From: Bacteroidota bacterium
GTDB lineage: Bacteria; Bacteroidota; Bacteroidia; Chitinophagales; Chitinophagaceae
Direction of reading: 5' to 3'
Assembly (NCBI GenBank): GCA_947441205.1
Contig: CANETM010000020.1
Coordinates: forward strand, 1-12,527
Length of the DNA stretch: 12,527 bases
Shown: piece after piece, positions 6,114 to 12,527 of the stretch
Numbering within the stretch: position 1 is the first letter of the stretch
How the letters are laid out: each line of letters begins with the position of its first letter
Position numbers and translations under genes: made by a program
The notes under the pieces: model-generated
Databases searched by the model: none
The model's input: only the letters and a program-made list of their open reading frames with translations
What the model was told of the DNA's origin: nothing

Positions 6114-7385
6114 TTACACTAAATGCGTTGAACCAAAATAAGCTTGTAAAACTTCGGGAAGTGCAATGCCATTTTCGGTTTGATAGTTTTCAACAATAGC
6201 TGCAAAAATTCTTGGCAATGCTAATGAGCTTCCATTTAATGAGTGTGCAAATTGAATTTTACCATCCGCATCTTTAAATCTACATTTCATTCTGTATGTT
6301 TGATAAGCCTGGAAATTACTTACACTACTAACTTCTAGCCATCTTTCCTGTGCAGCACTATATACTTCAAAATCATAAGTGATAGCCGACGCAAAACCCA
6401 TATCCCCACCACATAATCTCAGTACGCGGTATTGCAAACCAAGACTCACTAATAATTTTTCAACGTGAGCAACCATTTCTTCTAAAACCGCATCACTTTT
6501 TTCAGGATGTACAATTTGTATAATTTCTACTTTCTCAAATTGGTGCACTCTATTCAATCCTCTTACCTCCTTACCAAAACTACCAGCTTCTCTTCTAAAG
6601 CATGGTGAATAAGCCGTCATTTGAATGGGTAAATCCGCTTCCTTTAAAACCGTATCACGGAATACATTGGTAACAGGCACTTCGGCAGTAGGAATTAAAT
6701 AAAAATCATCTTCAGTGGCATGATACATTTGACCTTCTTTATCAGGTAATTGACCTGTTGCAAAAGCTGAAGCAGCATTCACCATAAAGGGAGGTAAATA
6801 TTCAGTATAACCTGCAGCCGTATTAAAATCTAAAAAATATTGCGTTAATACACGTTGAAATTTAGCACCCTTCCCTATATATAATGGGAAACCACTTCCA
6901 GTAATTTTCGCACCTGTTTCGAAGTCAACTAAATTATACTTTTTAATTAAGTCCCAATGTGCAACTGCATTTGGAGGTAAAACAGGTGTGACACCCCCCA
7001 CTCTAACAACTTCATTTTCTTCAGGTGTTTTTCCCAATGGAACCATATCATGTGGTAGATTAGGAAATTGAACAATAACTTGTTGCAATTGAGCTTCCAC
7101 TTCAGCCATTTTTTCTTTTAAAGGCTCCAATTGTTTTTTCCAATCAGCTACTTCATTTTTTAAAGCCTCCGCCTTATCCTTGTCCCCTTTTGCCATTTGC
7201 GCACCAATCTCCTTAGAAGCCGCATTTACCTTAGATTGTAAATCATCAAAGGATGCCTGCAACTGTTTTCTTTGATCGTCAATCGAAATCACTTCATCCA
7301 CCAAATTCAAATTAGTGAAGTGCTTGATAGCCAATTTCTTTTTAGCCAGCTCGGTATTTTGGCGCAAAAAGTTTACTTGTAACAT
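6114..7385 (-). CDS. serS: Seryl-tRNA synthetase
   Basis: A 423-residue class II aminoacyl-tRNA synthetase that charges tRNA-Ser (and tRNA-Sec where present) with serine, in the cytoplasm. The N-terminal domain carries the long antiparallel coiled-coil arm (about 30-105, rich in Lys, Glu and Gln) that grips the tRNA long variable arm. The catalytic core has motif 1 around GYTEYLPPFMVN (192-203) and the serine-binding TAEVP (233-237). Motif 2 is FRREAGSFGKEVRGLNRVHQFEKVEI (263-288), and motif 3 is NGSSLALPRIFAAIVENYQ (384-402). Length is normal. The frame extends upstream to an ATG at 7412, but MLQVNFLRQN starting at 7385 aligns with the usual SerRS N-terminus. A TAnnTTTG box also lies between the two ATGs, so 7385 is chosen. 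It is convergent with the barrel gene and divergent from the 115-residue gene. Confidence 0.96.
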   Translation of the reverse strand: MLQVNFLRQNTELAKKKLAIKHFTNLNLVDEVISIDDQRKQLQASFDDLQSKVNAASKEIGAQMAKGDKDKAEALKNEVADWKKQLEPLKEKMAEVEAQLQQVIVQFPNLPHDMVPLGKTPEENEVVRVGGVTPVLPPNAVAHWDLIKKYNLVDFETGAKITGSGFPLYIGKGAKFQRVLTQYFLDFNTAAGYTEYLPPFMVNAASAFATGQLPDKEGQMYHATEDDFYLIPTAEVPVTNVFRDTVLKEADLPIQMTAYSPCFRREAGSFGKEVRGLNRVHQFEKVEIIQIVHPEKSDAVLEEMVAHVEKLLVSLGLQYRVLRLCGGDMGFASAITYDFEVYSAAQERWLEVSSVSNFQAYQTYRMKCRFKDADGKIQFAHSLNGSSLALPRIFAAIVENYQTENGIALPEVLQAYFGSTHLV

Positions 7386-7399
7386 AGAACAAATTTTGG

Positions 7400-7407
7400 C
7401 AAAGATA
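7400..7407 (-). promoter_or_regulatory. Candidate -7 promoter element for serS
   Basis: On the minus strand TATCTTTG (7407-7400) matches the Bacteroidota TAnnTTTG consensus and ends 14 bases before the chosen serS ATG at 7385. It lies downstream of the alternative ATG at 7412, which supports the shorter start. No convincing TTG -33 element is seen. Confidence 0.45.
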
Positions 7408-7439
7408 ATCAAACCATCCTACTAAGCACTGATATCCCC

Positions 7440-7447
7440 TACCTTTG
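7440..7447 (+). promoter_or_regulatory. Candidate -7 promoter element for the 115-residue gene
   Basis: TACCTTTG matches TAnnTTTG and ends 20 bases before the ATG at 7468. With the opposing serS box it forms a back-to-back arrangement whose -7 boxes are about 32 bases apart, so the two RNA polymerase footprints would overlap. Confidence 0.4.
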
Positions 7448-7467
7448 CTAAAAATAGACATTAATAC

Positions 7468-7815
7468 ATGGCCAATATACAAGACGATTTACAGACAAGA
7501 TGGTGGGATTTAGAGAAGAAACTAATGGATCAGTTTGGGAAAAAGCCCGATACAGAAGCCGTTTTATTTTTGGTTGGCTTGCAGGAATCTGGATTTATAA
7601 GAGAAAAGATTTCCAAAGAACAAAAGCAGGACTTAATGCATATTGCCATATGTTCCATTCTAATGCCAAGTGGTTATTATATATTGGAGGGTAAAGACGA
7701 AGAGGGTTGGCCGCATTTTAAGCAATTAAAGCAACTCCCCGTAATGAATTTGATAGAACAAGAGGTTTTCTTAAAAGAGCATATTTTACTGTATTTTGAC
7801 AATATTCGATATTAG
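7468..7815 (+). CDS. Conserved-looking small soluble protein of unknown function
   Basis: I do not recognise a named family. The 115-residue product has no signal peptide and no membrane segment, and is of mixed charge. It begins with a Trp- and Lys-rich helix (DLQTRWWDLEKKLMDQFG, about 7-24). A likely helical bundle follows: TEAVLFLVGLQESG (29-42), KISKEQKQDLMHIAICSIL (48-66), then SGYYILEGKDEEGWPHF (68-84), which may form strands, and a final helix NLIEQEVFLKEHILLYF (94-110). Its regular secondary-structure pattern, intact frame and start downstream of a good promoter box argue for a real gene. It sits between divergent serS and gcvH and has its own candidate promoter. A cytoplasmic protein is likely; no function can be assigned. 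Confidence 0.8.
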   Translation: MANIQDDLQTRWWDLEKKLMDQFGKKPDTEAVLFLVGLQESGFIREKISKEQKQDLMHIAICSILMPSGYYILEGKDEEGWPHFKQLKQLPVMNLIEQEVFLKEHILLYFDNIRY

Positions 7816-7819
7816 TAGA

Positions 7820-7849
7820 TTGTTTTTTTAGTGTTTTTATAGATATTTG
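7820..7849 (+). promoter_or_regulatory. Candidate promoter of the gcvH operon
   Basis: TTG at 7820-7822 and GATATTTG at 7842-7849 are 19 bases apart. This fits the Bacteroidota layout of a -33 TTG and a -7 TAnnTTTG, with one mismatch (G for T) at the first base of the -7. The box ends 20 bases before the gcvH ATG. This is the only candidate in the window with both elements of that layout. The T-tract 7823-7829 between them is not preceded by a convincing terminator stem. Confidence 0.45.
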
Positions 7850-7869
7850 CAACAATAAAAAACAATTAT

Positions 7870-8247
7870 ATGCAATTCCCTACTGACTGCCGCTACACAA
7901 AAGACCACGAATGGATTAAATTAAATGGTACTACTGCTACCATTGGAATTACTGACTTTGCGCAAAGTGAATTAGGTGACATTGTATATTTAGATATTAA
8001 TACCGTTGGGAAAGAATTAGCTGCTGAAGCCGTATTCGGTACAGTTGAAGCCGTTAAAACAGTTAGCGATTTATTCTTACCAATGGCGGGCACCATCACT
8101 GAAGTGAATCCTGCTCTTGCTGCTAACCCTGAATTAGTCAATAGTGACCCATATGGCGAAGGCTGGATGGTGAAAGTAACCGTTAATAATGCAGCTGATT
8201 TTGAGCAATTAATGACTAGTGAAGCATATGCTAATTTAGTTCATTAA
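7870..8247 (+). CDS. gcvH: Glycine cleavage system H protein
   Basis: A 125-residue lipoyl-carrier protein that shuttles the aminomethyl group between the P, T and L components of the glycine cleavage system. The lipoylated lysine is Lys63 in FGTVEAVKTVSDLFLP. Other family marks are YTKDHEWIKLNG near the N-terminus, GITDFAQSELGDIVYLDI (26-43) and NSDPYGEGWMVKV towards the end. Length is normal. gcvT, gcvP and the lipoylation genes are not in the window, so H is encoded apart from its partners. The VanZ-like gene begins only 2 bases after the stop, so they are probably cotranscribed; a functional link is not implied. Confidence 0.96.
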   Translation: MQFPTDCRYTKDHEWIKLNGTTATIGITDFAQSELGDIVYLDINTVGKELAAEAVFGTVEAVKTVSDLFLPMAGTITEVNPALAANPELVNSDPYGEGWMVKVTVNNAADFEQLMTSEAYANLVH

Positions 8248-8249
8248 TC

Positions 8250-8642
8250 ATGTTACTTAAAACATGGATTTGGGTGATTTTTGAAATGGCGATTGTCTTT
8301 ATTTTATTAAGTGTTCCTGCAAGCAATTTTCATGCTCAATCCAATTGGTTTGGAAATTTTCCGGTTGACAAACTAGTCCATGTTTGTTTATTTGGCTCAT
8401 TATCATTCTCGATATTGGTGCATTTTGAAAAATCAAAATATGCAATTTTAAAATCAATTAGGGCAAATGCTTATGTTTTAATTTTTTGCATTTTGTACGG
8501 AATTGCAATGGAATATTATCAAAAATATTATGTTCCAAGTAGAGGCTTCGATGTGAATGATATGCTTGCTGATGCAGTAGGTGCAATCATTGCGCTTCCA
8601 TTATTATATAATTTAAGGAAAAGAAATTTGAGCAATAAATAA
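8250..8642 (+). CDS. VanZ-like family membrane protein
   Basis: A 130-residue protein with about four membrane segments: roughly 5-22, 44-58, 72-88 and 104-121. The VanZ-like signature is visible: PVDKLVHVCLFGSLSF (38-53) with conserved Asp, Lys and His, and YGIAMEYYQKYYVPSRGFDVNDMLADAVGA (83-112) with Glu, Gln, Arg, Phe, Asp and Asp in the usual order. VanZ itself modestly raises teicoplanin resistance, but most small homologues have no known function. There is no van cluster here, so resistance should not be inferred. It is packed between gcvH (2 bases) and the MarR gene (5 bases). Confidence 0.85.
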   Translation: MLLKTWIWVIFEMAIVFILLSVPASNFHAQSNWFGNFPVDKLVHVCLFGSLSFSILVHFEKSKYAILKSIRANAYVLIFCILYGIAMEYYQKYYVPSRGFDVNDMLADAVGAIIALPLLYNLRKRNLSNK

Positions 8643-8647
8643 GCACA

Positions 8648-9109
8648 ATGGGAATTGAAAAAGACATACAACAGGCAAATTTCAGAAATGAATTCCAAAA
8701 AATGGGAATCAACATTTTGTTTACAGCCAACTGGTTAAATGAAAGAATTGGGCGTGTGTTAGCAACGGAAGATATTACCCAACAACAATATAATATTTTA
8801 AGAATTTTAAGGGGAACTGGAGTGCCCTTAAGTACCTTACAAATTAGAGAAAGAATGTTGGATAAAATGAGTGATACCAGCAGAATTGTGGATAGGCTTA
8901 TCGTTAAAGAATTAGTGGAGAAGGCAGCCTGTAAAGCCGACAAACGATTAGTAGATATAACCCTAACACAAAAAGGATTATTATTGGTTCAAAAATTAGA
9001 TCAATTCAATGATCAAATTGATGCAATAGTAAAAGGTGTGACAGAAAATGAAGCAGCTACCTTAAACCAAATATTGGATAAATTAAGAAGCCTTCCTGAT
9101 CATCCATAA
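8648..9109 (+). CDS. MarR-family winged-helix transcriptional regulator
   Basis: A 153-residue protein with the MarR layout. An N-terminal dimerisation helix leads to QYNILRILRGTG (47-58) and the helix-turn-helix STLQIRERMLDKMSDTSRIVDRLIVKELVEK (62-92). The wing is CKADKRLVDITLTQKG (95-110), with the typical DKR, followed by a C-terminal helix. MarR proteins bind palindromic DNA as dimers and usually repress neighbouring genes until a small ligand or oxidant binds. The single Cys in the wing region (Cys95) could be redox-active, but this is speculation. It is followed 19 bases later by the GHL10 gene, which could be part of its regulon. I see no clear palindromic operator in the short gaps around it. 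Confidence 0.9.
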   Translation: MGIEKDIQQANFRNEFQKMGINILFTANWLNERIGRVLATEDITQQQYNILRILRGTGVPLSTLQIRERMLDKMSDTSRIVDRLIVKELVEKAACKADKRLVDITLTQKGLLLVQKLDQFNDQIDAIVKGVTENEAATLNQILDKLRSLPDHP

Positions 9110-9128
9110 TAAGTTAATTAAAAAATTT

Positions 9129-10592
9129 ATGCGCTATTTATTATGTATGCTAATACTTGTAGGAAGTAATTTAGTATACGCACAACCAAGTATAGACAAT
9201 AAAAATGTTTTTGAATTCAGAGGTGTTTGGGTGGCAACAGTCGTAAATATTGATTGGCCTAGTAAACAAGGCTTAAGTAACGATTTACAAAAACAAGAAT
9301 TTATCGCTTTATTGGATATGCATAAAAAAAATGGGATGAACGCCATAATTATGCAAGTGCGACCGTCTGGTGATGCATTATATCCATCTACTTTAGAACC
9401 ATGGAGTGAATATTTAATGGGAAAACAGGGTTTACCTCCAAGTCCATTTTATGATCCTTTAAGTTTTATGATTGCTGAAACGCATAAAAGGGGAATGGAA
9501 TTTCATGCTTGGATTAATCCTTATCGTGCCGTGTTCAATACTAATAAATCAAGTATTGCTCCAAACCACTTAACAAAAACGCATCCCGAATGGTTTATTG
9601 ATTATGATAATAAAAGAATTTTCAATCCAGGTTTGCCGGAGGTTTGGAAACACACTAATCGAATTGTTAGTGATATTGTTTCACGTTATGAAGTTGATGC
9701 GATACACTTAGACGATTATTTTTATCCATATAAAGTGCCCGGGAAAAATTTCAATGACGACGCTACTTATAAAAAGTATAATCGAGGTTTAAATAAAGAA
9801 GATTGGCGTCGTAGCAATTGCGATACCATTATTAAACAATTATCAGCAACGGTTCATAGTATTAAACCGGGGGTTCAATTTGGAATTAGTCCTTTTGGTG
9901 TTTGGCGTAATAAGTCAAAAGACCCCGAAGGCAGTGAAACGAAAGCTGGTGTGACCAACTTTGATGACTTGTATGCTGATATTATGTTATGGCAACGAAA
10001 AGGATGGGTGGATTATGTAGCACCTCAATTATATTGGGAACATGGTCATGCACTAGCAGACTATGATGTTTTAATTAATTGGTGGAATCAACATAGTAAT
10101 AATAGAAACTTATATATTGGTCATGGTATTTATCGTGCTGGAACTACCACTAATTGGAAAAATAGTAATGAAATCCCGTATCAGATTAAAAGTTTAAGAA
10201 AGTTAAAAAATACAAGGGGTAGTGCCTATTTTAGTAGCAACAGCTTTAAATCAAATCCAAATCATTGGAATGATACACTGCAAAATAATTATTATAAAAA
10301 ACCAGCCTTACTTCCAACTATGCCTTGGCTAGTTCAATATGAAGTTGCAGCTCCTAATGTGAATAAAAAATCAGCATATAATTTTCAAATAGAAATAAGT
10401 AAAATAAAACAAGTAAAACAACTTGCTATTATTAGTTTATCAAACAAGGAATACAATGTTGAAAGTATTTTACCAGCTGATACTAAATTAATAAACTTAA
10501 GTGCATTAGGGATTGAGAGACAAAAAAGTACCCAGTATTGGATTGTAGCCATAGGTCATCAAAACCAATTAAGTAAACTTATTGAATTATAA
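9129..10592 (+). CDS. Secreted GHL10-type (DUF187) glycoside hydrolase-like protein
   Basis: This 487-residue protein has a signal peptide, MRYLLCMLILVGSNLVYAQ, so it is exported to the periplasm or cell surface. The main domain (about 28-400) is the GHL10/DUF187 TIM-barrel family. RGVWVATVVNIDWPS (31-45) is the N-terminal signature, followed by NAIIMQVRPSGDALYPS (71-87) and GMEFHAWINPYR (122-133). VDAIHLDDYFYPY (189-201) contains Asp195-Asp196, the likely catalytic region, followed by FGISPFGVWR (251-260) and YVAPQLYWE (296-304). Residues 405-487 look like a small C-terminal beta domain. Relatives are annotated as family 10 glycosylhydrolase or YngK-like, mostly with undefined substrates; cell-wall or exopolysaccharide glycans are plausible. 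It is last in the gcvH-VanZ-MarR run and convergent with kup. Confidence 0.88.
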   Translation: MRYLLCMLILVGSNLVYAQPSIDNKNVFEFRGVWVATVVNIDWPSKQGLSNDLQKQEFIALLDMHKKNGMNAIIMQVRPSGDALYPSTLEPWSEYLMGKQGLPPSPFYDPLSFMIAETHKRGMEFHAWINPYRAVFNTNKSSIAPNHLTKTHPEWFIDYDNKRIFNPGLPEVWKHTNRIVSDIVSRYEVDAIHLDDYFYPYKVPGKNFNDDATYKKYNRGLNKEDWRRSNCDTIIKQLSATVHSIKPGVQFGISPFGVWRNKSKDPEGSETKAGVTNFDDLYADIMLWQRKGWVDYVAPQLYWEHGHALADYDVLINWWNQHSNNRNLYIGHGIYRAGTTTNWKNSNEIPYQIKSLRKLKNTRGSAYFSSNSFKSNPNHWNDTLQNNYYKKPALLPTMPWLVQYEVAAPNVNKKSAYNFQIEISKIKQVKQLAIISLSNKEYNVESILPADTKLINLSALGIERQKSTQYWIVAIGHQNQLSKLIEL

Positions 10593-10613
10593 TGAGTGTT
10601 TTTTTGAATTTCC

Positions 10614-12527
10614 CTAACGATCGAATGATCGTTTTAATGGAAGGTTCTCATTTGCTTTAATAATAAGTGGCACATGCTCTACCACCGTCATATCATTGTC
10701 TAATCCAAAGGCTTTTTGATCGCTTTGTGCCAAATGTTTGATATTGAAATAAGTATCCATAATAAAGTCTTCCTTTAAGGATAATTCATTTTCAATACTA
10801 AAGAAGCTTTCAATGATAACATAGGTAATATCGGCATGAAAATCTTTACTTTTCAAAGATTCATATTTGCTATAAATGCCAAGCTCATGTGACTCATTTA
10901 ATTCTTGCATTACTTTCTTAAATAATACATTGACCCTTGGTTGAATTCTAAAACCTAAATTAAAATCAATACGCATTACTTTGTCATCAACAAGTTCCCT
11001 TATACTATACTCCATACCATAAGGTGAATCAGTTCGATCAATATGAATAAACCAATATATATCTGCTCGCTTGGGTTTTCGGTTTAAAATTGAATCAATA
11101 ATTCGGTGTTCAATTTCTCGATAATTATTGGCTTTTGTCAAATACACTAAATGCGTGGCGTATTTAGGCATATCCTTATCTGAACTCAATTCTGTCAATG
11201 GTTCTAAATAATCTTTCATTTTTACAAAATCCAAATATCGATTAGCAATTTTACGTGCACGATGCCAAATCATCATCACAAAAATCATGCTTAATGAGAA
11301 AATAAAAGTAACCGCTGCTTCATGAATTTTAATAATATTGGCAGTAAAGAATGAAAATTCAACAATCACAAAAATTAAAATTATCAATGCTACAATACCT
11401 TGGCCCCATCTTTTCACATTTAACAAATAAAAATTCATTAGCATGGTCGTCATCATCATGGTAATAATAATTGAAAAGCCATATGCTGCTTGCATATTTT
11501 CACTTTTCTTAAAATACAATAACATAGTTACACAACCAACCCATAAAATAAAATTTAAGCTTGGGATATATATTTGTCCTTTTTGGTCAGTAGGAAACTT
11601 AACAGTAACACGAGGCCAAAAATTTAAACTAATGGCTTCATTGATTAAAGTAAATGATCCACTTATTAATGCTTGTGAAGCAATAATGGTAGCAATGGTT
11701 GCAATACCAATACCTGGAATCAAAAACCAATGTGGCATATGTTCAAAAAAAGGATTGACTCCACTTTTTGCTTCACTCAAGTGATTTAACAACCAAGCAC
11801 CTTGGCCCATGTAACTCATTACAAGTGCAATTTTCACAAACATCCAGCTTACTTGAATATTTTGACGGCCACAATGTCCTAAGTCACTGTATAAGGCCTC
11901 CGCACCGGTCGTACAAAGGAAAACAGCTCCTAATAACCAAAACCCTTTAGGGTAATGGGTTAATAATTCATAAGCATAATAAGGATTAATAGATTTCAAA
12001 ATACCAATATTTTGAACTACTTGATTTAATCCTAAAATTAAAATCATCGCAAACCACAAAAGCATAATTGGACCAAAAGCAAAACCTATAATTTTAGTGC
12101 CAAAACGTTGAAAGAAAAATAACAAAGAGATGATTGCAAATACAATACCTACCGTTAAATTATTTCCTGGTACAAATATTTTTTCCAAACCTTTTACATC
12201 TTTCAATCCTTCTATTGCAGAAGCAACAGAAATAGGAGGCGTTATCATTCCATCGGCTAATAACATAGCTGCTCCAATGATTGCGGGGATATAAATCCAT
12301 TTTACATAACGACGTATTAAAGCAAAAAGTGAAAAGATACCACCCTCTCCTCTATTGTCTGCACGTAATGTTAAAAAAACATATTTAAAAGTAGTTTGTA
12401 AAGTCAAGGTCCAAAATACACATGAAATAGCTCCATAAATAAGTTCTGCATTTACCGGATTATTTCCTTTTATAGCACTATTTACGATGGCACCAAATAC
12501 ATATAAGGGAGAGGTGCCGATATCGCC
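10614..12527 (-). CDS. kup: Kup-family potassium uptake transporter (N-terminus cut by window edge)
   Basis: The frame is open from the right edge to a TAG at 10614, giving 637 residues. It begins inside the family signature GDIGTSPLYVFGAIV, so only the first few residues (roughly 15-25) are missing. Kup imports K+ with protons across the inner membrane. Visible marks include ADNRGEGGIFSLFALI (56-71), MLLADGMITPPISVASAIEG (near 88-107) and TGAEALYSDLGHCG (207-220). About twelve hydrophobic segments run to roughly residue 420, followed by a C-terminal cytoplasmic domain. That domain carries NRKPKRADIYWFIHIDRTDSPYGMEY and LGFRIQPRVNVLFKKVM, as in Bacteroidota Kup proteins. A TTG at 12407 could be mistaken for the start, but it is an internal Leu codon because strong homology continues upstream. 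It is convergent with the GHL10 gene with 21 bases between stops. Confidence 0.95.
   Translation of the reverse strand, partial: GDIGTSPLYVFGAIVNSAIKGNNPVNAELIYGAISCVFWTLTLQTTFKYVFLTLRADNRGEGGIFSLFALIRRYVKWIYIPAIIGAAMLLADGMITPPISVASAIEGLKDVKGLEKIFVPGNNLTVGIVFAIISLLFFFQRFGTKIIGFAFGPIMLLWFAMILILGLNQVVQNIGILKSINPYYAYELLTHYPKGFWLLGAVFLCTTGAEALYSDLGHCGRQNIQVSWMFVKIALVMSYMGQGAWLLNHLSEAKSGVNPFFEHMPHWFLIPGIGIATIATIIASQALISGSFTLINEAISLNFWPRVTVKFPTDQKGQIYIPSLNFILWVGCVTMLLYFKKSENMQAAYGFSIIITMMMTTMLMNFYLLNVKRWGQGIVALIILIFVIVEFSFFTANIIKIHEAAVTFIFSLSMIFVMMIWHRARKIANRYLDFVKMKDYLEPLTELSSDKDMPKYATHLVYLTKANNYREIEHRIIDSILNRKPKRADIYWFIHIDRTDSPYGMEYSIRELVDDKVMRIDFNLGFRIQPRVNVLFKKVMQELNESHELGIYSKYESLKSKDFHADITYVIIESFFSIENELSLKEDFIMDTYFNIKHLAQSDQKAFGLDNDMTVVEHVPLIIKANENLPLKRSFDR
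10616..10635 (+). terminator. Candidate hairpin terminator overlapping the kup stop codon
   Basis: AACGATC (10616-10622) and GATCGTT (10627-10633) are perfect 7-base reverse complements around a GAAT loop, followed by Ts up to 10635. On the plus strand this could end the GHL10 transcript. It lies inside the last codons and stop of kup on the other strand. The U-tract is short (four), so strength is uncertain. A T7 run (10599-10605) lies upstream in the 21-base gap without a clear stem before it. Confidence 0.4.

Noticed and set aside
6113..6118. TGTAAC on the minus strand near the serS stop as a second ECF promoter
   Set aside because: No CGT element lies 16-17 bases downstream, and it points into the end of serS.
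7386..7412. Longer serS start at 7412 adding nine residues (MIIFAKICS)
   Set aside because: Seryl-tRNA synthetases begin at the MLQVNFLRQN-like segment, and a TAnnTTTG box lies between the two ATGs.
7801..7829. AATAT-TCG-ATATT stem followed by a T-tract as terminator of the 115-residue gene
   Set aside because: The stem is five A-T pairs only, spans the stop codon region and is separated from the T-tract by several bases; too weak to call.
8250..8642. Glycopeptide resistance role from VanZ similarity
   Set aside because: VanZ-like proteins are widespread with unknown roles, and no other van genes are present.
8587..8943. 118-residue minus-strand frame across the VanZ-like/MarR junction
   Set aside because: It overlaps two well-supported genes on the opposite strand and resembles no family.
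12405..12407. TTG at 12407 as the start of kup
   Set aside because: The frame continues upstream to the edge with the Kup signature GDIGTSPLYV, so this codon is an internal Leu.

Overview
The window looks like an ordinary chromosomal segment from an AT-rich member of the Bacteroidota, probably near the family Chitinophagaceae. That placement is inferred from several things: the style of the proteins, A/T-rich upstream regions that mostly lack Shine-Dalgarno sequences, TAnnTTTG promoter -7 boxes, menaquinone synthesis by the futalosine route (MqnC), and an ECF sigma / one-pass membrane protein / outer-membrane barrel operon. I see no rRNA, tRNA, CRISPR array, insertion sequence or prophage. 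No stretch over 300 bases lacks a gene; the longest gap is 136 bases.

Layout. Positions 1-2195 (minus strand) hold a pair of M16-family metallopeptidase genes: a catalytic subunit with HLFEH, and a downstream partner without the zinc motif that runs off the left edge. Divergent from them is mqnC (2304-3434, plus). Next is a compact operon at 3496-5977: an ECF sigma factor, a one-TM anti-sigma-like protein (joined by TAATG) and a secreted outer-membrane beta-barrel protein. An ECF-like promoter (TGTAAC-N16-CGTTA) overlapping a perfect 10-bp inverted repeat precedes it. The operon ends in a long hairpin (20-bp perfect stem with an unusual G+C-rich loop), convergent with serS (6114-7385, minus). 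Divergent from serS is a 115-residue protein of unknown function. A tightly spaced run follows: gcvH, a VanZ-like membrane protein, a MarR-type regulator and a secreted GHL10 glycoside-hydrolase-like protein (7870-10592, plus). The right end is kup (minus), convergent with that run and cut by the window edge near its N-terminus.

How the genes work together. The best candidate for an incompletely described system is the sigma / anti-sigma / barrel operon. The membrane protein has no visible zinc-binding motif. It carries a long low-complexity extracytoplasmic linker ending in a basic RGFSRR-type tail. The barrel protein carries two copies of a DT[IV]K[IV]G motif before its barrel. A plausible reading is an envelope-sensing circuit that controls its own transcription, but this is inference. 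The other genes are housekeeping (serS, gcvH, mqnC, kup) or generic envelope and proteolysis functions.
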